Below are positions 47,056 through 57,763 of a stretch of 64,000 nt of DNA, piece after piece. The translations under genes and the position numbers were made by a program. Position 1 is the first letter of the stretch; every line of letters begins with the position of its first letter. Under the pieces are notes generated by a model that saw only the letters and a list, made by a program, of their open reading frames with translations, searched no databases and was not told where the DNA came from. The stretch is taken from the NCBI GenBank assembly GCA_907165135.1, contig OU015567.1:9925001-9989000 (forward strand), written 5' to 3'. The stretch is from Oikopleura dioica. Taxonomy: Eukaryota > Chordata > Appendicularia > Copelata > Oikopleuridae.

Positions 47056-47664
47056 TAAATTAAAAGAAAGTATTCATCAATATTAAGGCCCGCGAAAAGA
47101 GGGAAACGTCTGGCTTTCTACTTGACTTCATTTGGGAATAAATTGATAAAACTGTGAATAAATAAAAACGAAATAAAATCTCTCGTAAATTTTTAATCAT
47201 TATTATAACATTATATATAACATTTTCTAGCTTCGGATGAAGAAAAAATGAATGCGCCTTTATCTTAGGATGACTGTCTATTGAAGATTATTTCAGTATT
47301 GAAAATTAGGATAAATAAACAATTCAAAAGCTTATTTCCTTGACTCGTCTTATTTTAAAAATCTTGTTCAATTGTACTCTAGCCCATTTTCCGTCGACTT
47401 TTTACATATCCGATATCGACGCATTCTAAAGCGATTTGCCGGAGGCATGTGCATTAAATGTGAGGGCGTGTAGATCGATCGGGCCTTGAACTCTAGCGTA
47501 GGTCGGCGCGCGGACCCAATGTCTTTGTCGTAAACGGTCGCACGTAGGTCAACATTGATTACTATCTTAATTCTTTACTCATCAAAGAAGACTCAAAACC
47601 AATGACGAGTCACTAGCCCAGGGCTGCTCTTTTTTTTCCTACATCAACAGAGATTACCACACAA
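47056..47664. other. Intergenic, no gene seen
   Basis: AT-rich with AATAAA at 47156-47161, which could polyadenylate the RING gene. The part after about 47380 is less AT-rich and precedes the next start. Nothing else assigned. Confidence 0.4.
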
Positions 47665-49357
47665 ATGTCAAGACTCACGATATTGGCGATTATAATCGCA
47701 CTCATTCACACTTCCGATGCTTCAGGTGATCCCCCTTTTCACGAAAAAAAGATCCCTCATAAAATAGAAACTCACAACAAAAAACTAAGAAAGAGAGTAA
47801 CAATAAAAGATCCGTCCAACGTGGATTTTTGTAAAAGCAAATTTATTGAGCTTTTTGTTTCTTTGAATTAAAATTCTAAGGGTAATCATATTCTTGGGCA
47901 AGTATTCTCATAAGATGAAATTGATAAATATTGAATTTTAGAATCCTGACTGGTAAAACTAACCCTTTCTAGGAATTCTAACAATCATTTCAGCAGGAAG
48001 AAACCGATTCCAAATCTACAAGTCAAAATCTTCGCTCAACTTCTACGATGCCCAGAAACGCTGCCGTGTTAAAAACATGGAGCTAGCAAACAAGAATGAT
48101 TTATACGCGGAAGAAGACCACGTACGCCAGAACTTGAAGAAGGGAATCCACTACTGGTTCGACGATTGCTTCAAATTGTCGACAACGGGGTCGTTTCGAA
48201 AGGCCATCTGCGGAGAATCCGACGAGGCGACAAATGGCTACGTCTGTGAAATGCGCGCTATCGAGGTTGAAAAATTCGTCTCCGACAGTGGCTGGCCCAT
48301 TTTTCTAGACTGGAAGTCAGTGCTACAGGTAAAAACAAAAAAGCATTAGATAAATGATGAGGGTTGAAAGCGAACGTTTCATAAAAACGCGCATTTTATT
48401 AAAGCGACTGCTGGTCGCCAACATTTTTCTCTGGTCGACCGGCGAGTGTTTATTTTCATACCAAGAGGTTCAAATACGCTTGGAATTATAAAATAAGGCA
48501 AATGATTTTTTCAGCTAACGAGGGGCGAATCGTCTTGGCAAGGATGGTTGTCCGCGGTTACGATTATTATTTATATAACTTGGGGCATCGCTGGTTGCCT
48601 TGCAATCATCATTTTGGGATACCTCATTTTCGATCGTATCGATAATTCAGGAACCGGGTTTTATTTGATCATTTCCAATTGCCAATTCGAATTTGAAAGT
48701 GCTTGAATATGAAATGAAACCCGAGAAAAAGAAGAGCCCGTGCAGAGTGCGGTCGAAGACGTTCTGCTAAATGATAACTCGTTTTACAACGATTTGGAAC
48801 AGTTGCGCCTCGATATTGACGCGTATGTCGATCACACGTCGAAACGGATTAACTCAAAAAGGTTTGGAAGGCGCAGCAATAAGATTTCGATATTTAATTA
48901 GATCCTGCTTTCGGAAGTTTCAGTACGCACCGATAACAGATACAACGTATGATTTGCGGCTGATAAAAGCGATGACTCTCCAATTATCAAGAATAAACAC
49001 ACTGGTTGGGAACAAACAGGACGATTTCATTCAAGCAGTGATGGATAGAATCGCAGATATGGAACTGACGGAGCTCGCTGGTAGTCAAGAGATTGATGTC
49101 TGCGAGCTCGTTACTAAACTGAGTCAGTACTTGAAGGTATGCTTTCTGATAATCACGGGCTTACTGAATATTAAGTGAAACCATTAACTGCTTTTTTAAA
49201 CGCCTTGTTTATATTTTCATAAGATTGAGCCATCGATTCTGATACAATAACTTGTTCAACAATTGTAATAAGAATAGCTTCAATCTCATAAAACTCCCCA
49301 TAAAAATAAGCTGTACTTTAGCGACTGAACATGCAAAAGCGCCTGAAAGAAGAGTAA
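47665..49357 (+). CDS. C-type-lectin-like single-pass membrane protein
   Basis: ATG 47665 opens a signal peptide (LTILAIIIALIHTSDASG). Exons: 47665-47830, 47994-48328, 48515-48655, 48722-48861, 48902-49136, 49322-49357. The second exon carries a C-type-lectin-like core (FYDAQKRCRVKNMELA ... YWFDDC ... YVCEM), lacking an obvious EPN/QPD calcium-sugar motif. The third encodes a membrane segment (VTIIIYITWGIAGCLAIIILGYLIF); the rest is a helical, charged cytoplasmic tail ending LKEE. The 48655/48722 junction has no GT-AG sites that keep the frame; the alternative is that the protein ends at TGA near 48708. Type I topology, cell surface, is inferred. Confidence 0.55.
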
Positions 49358-49658
49358 CTTATCGAAGAGTCGAAATAATCGTCCTCTCTTCAGCCTGACA
49401 CGACCGCTGACTGGTGCTACAGTTACTGTACCTTTTACTAGTAATCTCATCTATTTATGGTCCCATTTGCAAAACATTAAACACAACAACGGTTTCCCTG
49501 CATAATAAAAACCGTCTCGCCATTCATAAAAATGCTCTGGATTATTTATTCAGGAAGAACTGTAGCAGCTGTGATTTGTACTAAAGTAGAAAAGTATCGA
49601 ACTTTTTTGCGGAACATGCATTTGCTTGAACATGATTTTACTGATTAGTATTTTGCGT

Positions 49659-50362
49659 TCATGACTGTTGAGCTTGTTTGGCTTTGTATTCGTCTGTTGT
49701 TTGATAGTGGAGAATTCGGCCGACCTGCATCGCTCCAGTTAGCCCGAGTGCGAGATTGACGGAAAATAAAACGTAGTTTTTCGGAATGATCACCATTGAG
49801 TAACGGCTCCAAATGAAGCCAGTGGCGGTGAGGGAAGCGGATTGATTCAGTGACAGTTTTTCAGCCGGTCTAAAAGGGTGTTATGAATAGTTCTTAAATT
49901 AAGAATTATATTAAAATTAAGAATTATATTAAATATAAAGCTTCAGCCACAGGTCGGTGAACTGTCTGGAAACCTGAGTCAGGGTCTGAAATATCTTTTA
50001 TGAAAAATTCTGGCGAAGATCTTTCAGACCCTGACTCAGGTATTCTACTCAGCTTGCCGAACCCAGATCCAAGAATCACCTGAAATAATCACCAATTCCG
50101 GCAAAAACAAGGGCCCATTTCCACGCAGGCGCCCAGAAAAAGACTGTCTTTGGCCCAGCAGGATGATCTGAAACATCGACATAAAATCAACAACGAATCA
50201 GACACGCATGCTGCATACACACTCGTTGTATGTCTAGTTACTCAAATGATGAAAACGAGAAATTGTTGTTTAATGACTTTTCCAGTCTGACTTACCCAGC
50301 CATGCTTTTTGAGAGGCAGACAGAAACCTTCTCGTGGCGAAATTTGTGAACCGATTCCACAT
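49659..50362 (-). CDS. MPC2: Mitochondrial pyruvate carrier subunit 2
   Basis: Minus-strand exons 50362-50296, 50167-50080 and 49869-49659 join in phase to 121 residues. Family-defining segments are intact: DHPAGPKTVFFWAP, RPAEKLSLNQSASL, TGFIWSRYSMVIIPKN and a final helix. With MPC1 it forms the inner-membrane pyruvate importer. Length is close to the usual ~125. The N-terminus is short and basic. The intron between exons 2 and 3 holds an inverted pair of the AACCTGAGTCAGGGT repeat. Divergent from the epsin gene, with ~1.1 kb of AT-rich sequence between. Confidence 0.92.
49971..50041. repeat. Inverted pair of AACCTGAGTCAGGGTCTGAAA
   Basis: AACCTGAGTCAGGGTCTGAAA at 49971-49991 and its reverse complement at 50022-50041, 30 bp apart. 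Flanks to 50066 match the copy at 28850-28910 in opposite orientation. It lies in an MPC2 intron. Confidence 0.85.
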
Positions 50363-51498
50363 TCTTTTCTGAAAGAGAAAATCCTAACTTGAGAAAATTT
50401 TGATTTCATATTTTTTAAAAAAATAATGCTCTTAGATTTTCAGTAAGATCAATTGTAAGTGCAACATTTAAGATTTTAGAAAGAAGAATTTTTAAATACG
50501 ATCAATCTATGTCAATAAAAGTACAATTTTGAATGTCAATAACATTTTAAAGTAAGAAGAAGACAGAAATCTTCAGTAAATAAAGTTGATATCTTCTATG
50601 ATGATTATTCTCTTATTAAACTTGATCCGTTTCTTCCATCATTATCACGTAAAAATGATTTTTAGCAATTCCTAAATTAGCAATTTTGTAGAGTCTAGGG
50701 TGGTTGATTGGGCGCGCAGCAGTGAACCTACGCATTCCTCTGAAAATGGTCGAAAAAGAGAAATGAAAGAATGAAAAAGAAAACGAAAAACAACGAAAAT
50801 GGTCTTTTCCGCTTTGACGGTTTATTTTCGCGGCGCCCGAATCAACAATTTTCATCGGCGAAAATCGTCCAAAAACCGCTCATTTTGTTCGAAGTCGCGC
50901 TTTCAAATTCCCTTTTTTCCAAGAGGAGAAAATTAAGATCAACGCAGTATTCAAGTATTGATCCGGTTATCTGCCAAGGCCGAGGGGATGAGGATTCAAC
51001 CCAGCTATGAAAAAAATAAACAGTAGACAGAGATAGAGAGACAGAGAAATTTTATAGTTCCGTTTTTATCAGACTTTTACGACCGTTTTCATAAACCGCA
51101 AAACACAAAGCACTGAACAAATGACTTTTCAAGTGTGGCTTATTTTTGGCATTTTTGACAAATCGAAATCATTACTCAAAGTGAAATTTTCCAGAAAATC
51201 TTGTAACTTTCAACTCATGTATTTTGTGATTTCTTTATTGCTCAGAATTTCAATATTGACTTTTCCGAAGACTTTCAATATTTACGGTTATCGTAATTAT
51301 TCGCTGTTCATATTCGATTCTTGTAGGAATGAAATTCTGTTCAGAAAAAGTAAAACTTCTGTCTGTTTAGATGAACAGTCTGTGACGAGTGATATTGTTG
51401 AGCTGTTGTAGTCGAAATTGGAGAAAGAGAAAACAGAACTTCGATTAGATTGATTGGAAAGCGTCAGAGTCAGAGTCAATCAGAGGCACAAAACAACA
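50363..51498. promoter_or_regulatory. Divergent intergenic region between MPC2 and epsin
   Basis: About 1.1 kb between two divergent starts. AT-rich, with a purine run near 51030-51055. No TATA box in a convincing place. Presumably it holds both promoters. Confidence 0.4.
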
Positions 51499-53869
51499 AT
51501 GCAGGCGTCTGGGTTGCTCAGAAACGTCAGAAATGTCGTCCACAACTACACAGAAGTGGAGATCAAGGTCCGAGAGGCCACTAGTAATGATCCATGGGGA
51601 CCAAGGTACAGAGCTTTTATAATGGCAAATTTTCATTTATCCCAGTTCGTCGATCATGGCCGAAATCGCGGATTTAACGTACAATATGACCGCTTTTCCG
51701 GAAATAATGGGAATCATCTGGAAGCGGCTGTCGGACACGGGTAAAAACTGGAGACATGTTTACAAATCGTTAGTGCTGCTCGACTATCTCGTCAAAACCG
51801 GCGCCGAGCGAGTTCAAAATCAGTGCAAAGAAAATATTTATTCCATTCAAACTCTCAAAGATTTTCAATACGTCGACAAGTAAGGAAAGGTTTTATTCAT
51901 TTTCTTATAACATTCTTTCAGTCGGGATTACAAAGATCACGGAAAAAACGTCCGTGAACGAGCGACACAACTCGTCAGTTTGCTGAAAGACGAGGAAAGA
52001 CTGCGAAACGAGCGGGACAAGTCGCTCAAGAACAAGGAGCGTTTCTCGAAGCAAACAACTGCCATGGGCTCCCACACGGGTCACGTGACTGGCATGGGTT
52101 CTTCAGGGAGAATGCCTGATTCTAGCTACAGACCTGGAAACTCCGGCGAAGAAGAACTACAGCTTCAACTTGCTTTGGCTATGTCTAAAGAGGAAGCAGA
52201 AGCAAAGGTAGTAATTTCTTTTGGCGTGTCTTTTATATATTCTTGGTGTTTCCCGTATTTATTCGTATACTTGGTGTTTACTGTAAAAGCAAATGTGTTC
52301 ATAGGAGAAACAGGATCGCGAAGATCAGGTCCGAATAGAACTGGCAATCAAAGAGTCGCTCAAGAACGAGCAAGCAGCGGCTGGTCCTTCTCAATCTCAT
52401 CCGCCCCCGCAGCAGGTTCAAGCCCAAGCCCCGCAGTCAGCTGTCGATGACTTACTGAACCTCGATTTTGGAAACGAGCCGGCGCTGCCAGTGCAACAGA
52501 ACCCTTGGGGCCAAGGAGCGAGCGGCACTCCCTCTCCAAGGGATCCTTTTGGCGCTCCCGCAGCTGCCGATCCCTTTGGGGCCCCTCAATCAAACGTGAG
52601 ATTCATCCTCCCAACAAACCTAGAACAAAATCATTTTCAGGCACAAAGCACGCCCTTTGGAAACCCCGCTCTTCCCGCTTCCTCTGATCCTTTTGGAGCA
52701 TCAGATCCTTGGGGTTCTAAAGCTCCAGCAACGAGTCAGCCAGAGCCTCCAAAAGCAGCTGATCCGTTTGGTGATGCTTTTGGATCTAGTGCTGCTCCAG
52801 TTGCGGCTCCTGTTTCTTCCGCAGCGGATCCATTTGGTGCTCCTTCTTCATCCGATCCGTTTGGATCCGCAGCTCCGGCCGCTCAGCCCCCAGCAACGGC
52901 GACTGGATCTGATCCATTCGGCGCTTCAGATCCGTTTGGCTCACCGAGTAAGACGAAAAAGCGACTGTTATACGTTAAAACTTTAGTCGTTTATGATTTT
53001 CCTAGCGCGTACTTTGATATTTGTCCTCTTTGTGGTAAAACATTTATTCATTTACATCTTCAGTTATACTTCGGACTAAGTACCGTATTTCTAGCGCTAA
53101 CAAGATTTTCTAAGGCAATAACAACACACAGCCAAGTTCTGATCTTTTCTCCTTGCCATCCGCTGATACGAATGCAAATGCTTTCGACATGGGAGGCATG
53201 CAATCGTCCCTGGTAACAAACCATACCTATCACAGTTCGAAGGTTTTGTTTAGCCAAGCGAACAGGCCCCAAAGAAAACAGCTCAATCCTTCCTCGGTTC
53301 AGCTTCTGGCCTTGTCAACTTAGACGCCCTCGTCAGCCGACCAAAACAAGTGAACACGAATCCGTTCGGTAACACACCTTCAGGAAACGAGCTTCAAATT
53401 AAGTCTCAATGTTGTATTTTTCTTGTCGTAATTGAAATTTCTCAACCGTGATTTGTCATTTTAATTTTCGTCGGGTAAGGTGAAATTGATGTCATCGAAT
53501 AATTGTACATGTAATTTGAACTGTGTAAAAGGCAGTAATCCATTCCAAATCAATACTCCAGGTCCTTCAATGAATGAAATGCAGCGAAATGCCCAGCAAC
53601 AGTCCATGGGTCTTCAACAGGTTAATCAGGTTAACATAACAAGGAGTTATTTCTTCTTCCTAGCCAATGGCACCCTCTCCTGTTGGAGGAATGAACCCGA
53701 TGATGAGCCAGCCGCAAGCAGCCCCCGTTCAAAATATTTTTGGAGCTCCTGCCATGGCCAATCCCTGGGGACAGAGGTAATCAAAGCCAATATACTTGTT
53801 ATTCACTAATTTCCCTAATTCAGTATTGGTGGAAACGATCAGAAGCAATCAAACAACCCTTTCTTATAA
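51499..53869 (+). CDS. EPN: Epsin, clathrin endocytic adaptor
   Basis: Ten exons (51499-51605, 51646-51879, 51922-52207, 52305-52595, 52641-52947, 53115-53212, 53254-53368, 53532-53620, 53664-53776, 53824-53869) give exactly 561 residues with all phases matching. The N-terminal ENTH domain (residues ~10-145, EVKVREATSNDPWGP-type start, WRHVYKSLVLLDYLVKTGAERV) binds PtdIns(4,5)P2. Two ubiquitin-interacting motifs follow (LQLQLALAMSKEEAE; RIELAIKESLK), then a clathrin-box-like DLLNLDF, about eleven DPF/DPW motifs for AP-2, and three NPF motifs for EH domains, the last just before the stop. Complete. It acts at the plasma membrane in endocytosis and Notch ligand signalling. Confidence 0.96.
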
Positions 53870-54356
53870 AAAACAAAAACTGAAAACAACGAACCGTATA
53901 AACTACTGTTTGTCCTGTAGCCTGATGTTCATGCATTCTATTCCCCCTATTCCTATTTCCGACTATCGGCAACTGAATTTCATTCAAGCTCGATAAAAAT
54001 CTCGTTCCGGCGCTTTTTTCTAAAATTCAACTTCGCGCCACTATTTTTATTTTCCTTCCCAGTTTCACTTTTTTTTTGAACACATGAAAAGATAAAAATA
54101 CATAAACGAATTTCTTCTTGTGCAATATAGCAACAGACTCAACATCTAAAAAGATCCTACTTTTTTTTTCTTTCTCCCTAAAAATGATATTCACCAATCA
54201 AAGTAACATGTGTTTATTATTTTGTTCTGTAAATAATAAAAGTTCAAAACATGTTTTCTTCAACTGGTAAATTTTGTCTTTTGGACATTTTTCGCTGCGA
54301 ACAAATCGCGCTTTTGAATAGCAGCATGCGAAACCGGTCAGTTTGGCTATTTCGCC
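53870..54356. other. 3' untranslated and intergenic sequence
   Basis: AT-rich 3' region of epsin; AATAAA near 54234-54239 is a likely polyadenylation signal. No gene is seen before the next start at 54357. Confidence 0.5.
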
Positions 54357-56326
54357 ATGAGAGCAGAGACATTATTTTTATTCTTTTTTTGGGGGACTGT
54401 TGGAGTTCCAATTAATTATGACAAAACTACAGAGTGCTACAAGACTTGCGCCTTCTATTTCCCCACTGAATGGATTCCCTACTGTTTGACGGTAATGGTT
54501 GCTTTCACCGAAGATCTTTTAATTTATTTTTGAAGCACTTTTGCGAGGAAGAGTTGAATGATCATTTTGCTGACGAGAGTAGCTATCAGTATTCCTCTTA
54601 TGATTCCAGTTATGAAGGCTATTATCCGGAAACAACTACCAGCACATTCACGTCGACAACTACTTCCACGACTTCCACTTCCACGACCTCTACTTCTACG
54701 ACCTCTACATCTACGACAACAACCTCTGAGGACCTCTCCTACTACGATGGTTACAATTATCCATCTTACAACTTCGAAAATCGCGTTGAAAATAGCAACA
54801 GCTTCACCACTACTTCGACTTCTTCAACTACAACCTCCACAACTGAAAATTATGACGACATAATTTATGATATTTATGAGTACTACAACGATCCGAATTA
54901 CGAATCCTATTATCGAAACGCTGATAACGACTGGGATTGGTATTTTGATGGGTATTCTGACTCTTATTCGGACTGGTATTCGGACTGGTATTCTAACAGT
55001 CATTCGGACTGGTATGACGATTGGGAATCGAATTGGGAATACCCTACTTCTACGACCATATCAACAACTACCGGTGAACTAGAGGGATATGACGATTGCG
55101 ATTCGATAATAGGAACTGAAGAATGGTATGATTGCATCCGACCATCTGAAGCATCGACAACTACGGAAAGTCCCTTCGTAGCTTCTTTCGAATCTAATTT
55201 CAACTTTCATCAATGTGGCATTTCTACATCCCTTTTGGAACAAGCAGCAGGAGAGTCTGGAGGAGCACTGGTGAGCATTCACGACCCACCAAGTGGAATT
55301 GAAGTGATCGAAATCGGGAACGTCATCATCAACGGAAAGGACGTTGAAGATCCAACGATGTTTCCTTGGATGGCAGCTTTGAGAACCAACAGCGGTTTTC
55401 ACTTCTGTGGCGGGGCAATTATCGGCGCGCGTTGGATTCTAACTGCGGCGCACTGCCAGTTCGACAAGGATACGTCTGTTGTGGTAACAGGCACGCTGGA
55501 ACGATCGAACGATGGGTTAAAGACTGTTTCTGAAGCTGATGCTGTGTTTGATCATCCACAGGCAGATGTAAGATACATATGATTTCGAATAAAAGATCAC
55601 TCAAATTTAGACGACTCCGTATGGAACCTGGAAGCACGACATCACTCTTATCTACTTGAAGACGGAACTTGTCTTTTCTGACTTTGAGCAACCAGTCTGT
55701 CTTCCGAATCCTTACGAGAGCTTTGCCGGGCAAGCCTGTCATTTAGCCGGCTGGGCAGGGGTGGATAATTTGAAATCATTTCATTATTCCATTTTTTCCA
55801 GAGCAAAACTGGCTTGATGAATCAGTCTGAAATATTCAGGACTGATTCGAATATATAAAAGATGATAACATGCGAAATTTCAAGCCGATTCATCAAGCCA
55901 ATTTTGCTCTAGAATAAAATGGAATAATGGTTGATTTCAAAATATCCACCCCTGCGGCTGGGGCCGAACTGACAACACGCCTCCTGAATACACTGACCAG
56001 CTCCAGTACGCAACGATGCGAGGTGATAAGCTCTTCTCTCGTGTTCTTCCAATTTACATTTTTAAGTTGATAGTTACTGTGGCGCTTATCAATCTCTTCT
56101 GACTTACGATGAATCTTTCTGTGCTGGCTATCACCAGGATAATTCAGGCTGCAACGGCGACTCCGGAAGTGCGCTAGTGTGCCGTTCCGATGAGTCAAGT
56201 GAAAGCTTCGTCGTCGTTGGAGTGACAAGCTGGGCTTCGGGTGCGTGCCATGGTGAAGAACCGACAGGCTTCGCAAATGTTGCCTTTCACATGGACTGGA
56301 TTCGACAAGTCATCAGCGAAAAGTGA
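54357..56326 (+). CDS. Secreted S1 serine protease with mucin-like linker, carrying a MITE
   Basis: Exons 54357-54491, 54536-55567, 55611-55755 plus 55963-56022, and 56067-56326 give 543 residues if a 199 bp element is removed exactly. After a signal peptide (LFLFFFWGTVG) come Cys-rich and Tyr/Ser-rich parts, a Thr/Ser mucin-like run (TTSTSTTSTSTT type), a DSYSDWYSDW repeat, then the trypsin-like domain: IINGKDVEDP activation-like site, LTAAHC (His), HDITLIYL (Asp), CNGDSGSA (Ser, with GS in place of the usual GGP). It may be extracellular and zymogen-activated. A GESGGAL sequence before the domain resembles a second active-site motif. If the element is not spliced out, translation stops within it before the catalytic Ser. 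Confidence 0.8.
55756..55954. mobile_element. 199 bp hAT-like MITE with 8 bp target duplication
   Basis: Ends CAGGGGTGGATA and TATCCACCCCTG. The arms are inverted over about 68 bp each with only a few mismatches (55756-55823 and 55887-55954). CGGCTGGG is directly repeated on both sides (55748-55755 and 55955-55962). The 8 bp duplication and CAGGGGT end are hallmarks of hAT elements. Inserted in the third exon of the protease. Confidence 0.95.
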
Positions 56327-56482
56327 AATCACCTTATTAGACCAGAACTCCTCTAGAATAATGTTTTCTATCTGTCAATGTCTGTTGTTTATTTTCGCCT
56401 GTTTCTGCAGTTGAAATATATAAATTATCATCAAATCATCGTCGTTTTACGTTCAGAAAGCAAAGTTGCGAAAACAGACAAA

Positions 56483-57454
56483 ATGAGTAGATTCAGAAGC
56501 GTCCCAACGATGCTCAATCAAGTCAGATCTTTGAACATGGTAAAAGTTACCATATCTTCTCTACTATACCGTCGTTTTCCATCTTAAGAGCGTTTTTCAG
56601 ATGACAAGGGTAGACCTAAACGCTCTTAAATTGGAAAATTTACGATCAAACTAGGATGACAGTGGGAAAAAAATGATGAATGAAAATGCATAAAATGAAC
56701 TTTTTCCAAAACTCTAAAAATGCATCTGAGGTCATTTTTACCTATTTATTATAAAAAAATTACGATCTTTGAATCAGAGGCTATGATTTCACCTGAAAAG
56801 AAGCGTAGAAAACAATTTTTTTCAATGATTTTTCAGGTTGAAATAAACGTTATTCTTATTATTAATTAAAAATTCCTAAAAACGCTCTAAAGTTGGGATT
56901 TTTTCAGATAACAAAATTTGGAAAATATTGGCAAAAACGCTCTTAAGTTGGGCGCTCTTAAGATGGAAAACCACGGTAAATAAAATAATCTAGACCACTA
57001 CGCGCACAATCGTCCAAGACAAGAACAGTAGAAGTGCCTACGCTGGACTCGTCAAAATGTATGAAAATAGTCCTCGCCCGGTAATGAACATCCAAAGGAG
57101 CATGAAACTAGCGTTTTTTAGGCAAACAACCCTGCTTCGAAGAGCAAGGCGGTTGAACTGATGATTTCTTCGAGAAAACAAATGATCCTCCAAGCTCACT
57201 GCTCGAAAAAGACAGACTTTGCGCCCGCTCCTCTCACCTCGGACAAAATGTCCTTGATGAGCAATTCCGTAAAAATGGATAAAATTTTCGCTTCCTTCGA
57301 TTTAGAATCCGTCCAAGTAAGAGTCAACTTTGGTGCCACTGTCTGATTCCGCTCTTTTTAGGTTAGTTTTGTTGGCTTTATGGGAGACTTCGCGGTTTGG
57401 GCAGTTTTGGACCTTTCCACTGGCGATATTCAATTTGTCGTCGATGATAGTTAG
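56483..57454 (+). CDS. Unrecognised 143-residue protein, four exons
   Basis: Exons 56483-56539, 56994-57080, 57122-57316 and 57362-57454 join in phase 0 throughout (all GT-AG) to 143 residues. Basic and Met/Ser-rich (MSRFRSVPTMLNQV, SSRKQMILQAHCSKKT, KMSLMSNSVKMD), ending in a more hydrophobic aromatic stretch (VGFMGDFAVWAVLDL). No domain recognised. The first intron is enlarged by a 408 bp inverted-repeat element. Good evidence for a real gene; function unknown. Confidence 0.65.
56569..56976. mobile_element. 408 bp inverted-repeat element with TA target site
   Basis: Ends CCGTCGTTTTCCATCTTAAGAGCG and CGCTCTTAAGATGGAAAACCACGG are inverted, and TA flanks both sides (56567-56568, 56977-56978), as in Tc1/mariner-type elements. 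It fills intron 1 of the preceding gene. No transposase. Confidence 0.8.
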
Positions 57455-57763
57455 GGCTCTGTTTCGTTTGAAAGGAAATTTATTCAAAGCAACGCTGAGC
57501 TGAGCTCAAGTGCGATTGTTGGGAGTCAAACTCTCTCTCTTTTATTCTTTCTCGAGCGAGACCCTCTTTTTTATTTTTTTGGACGCATTCAGAGCCTCCT
57601 CTAGTATGTGAGATTCAGAGCCTGAAAGATAATGAATAGTGTGCAGAGCCCCATCAAAGCTGGTGAAAAAACTCTCCACATTTCTTCAACAGTTATTAAA
57701 TTATATCTTAAACTTTCATTACGAGTTTCGGAAGATTTCAATCACTCATTTCTGTCCTTCAGA

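Noticed and set aside
51121-51411. AT-rich 96-codon open stretch upstream of epsin
   Set aside because: Low-complexity hydrophobic reading with no splice or domain support; more likely upstream or 5' untranslated sequence.
54558-55082. Alternative-frame open stretches across the Thr/Ser-rich region
   Set aside because: Repeat-driven open frames; the frame encoding the mucin-like run continues in phase into the protease domain.
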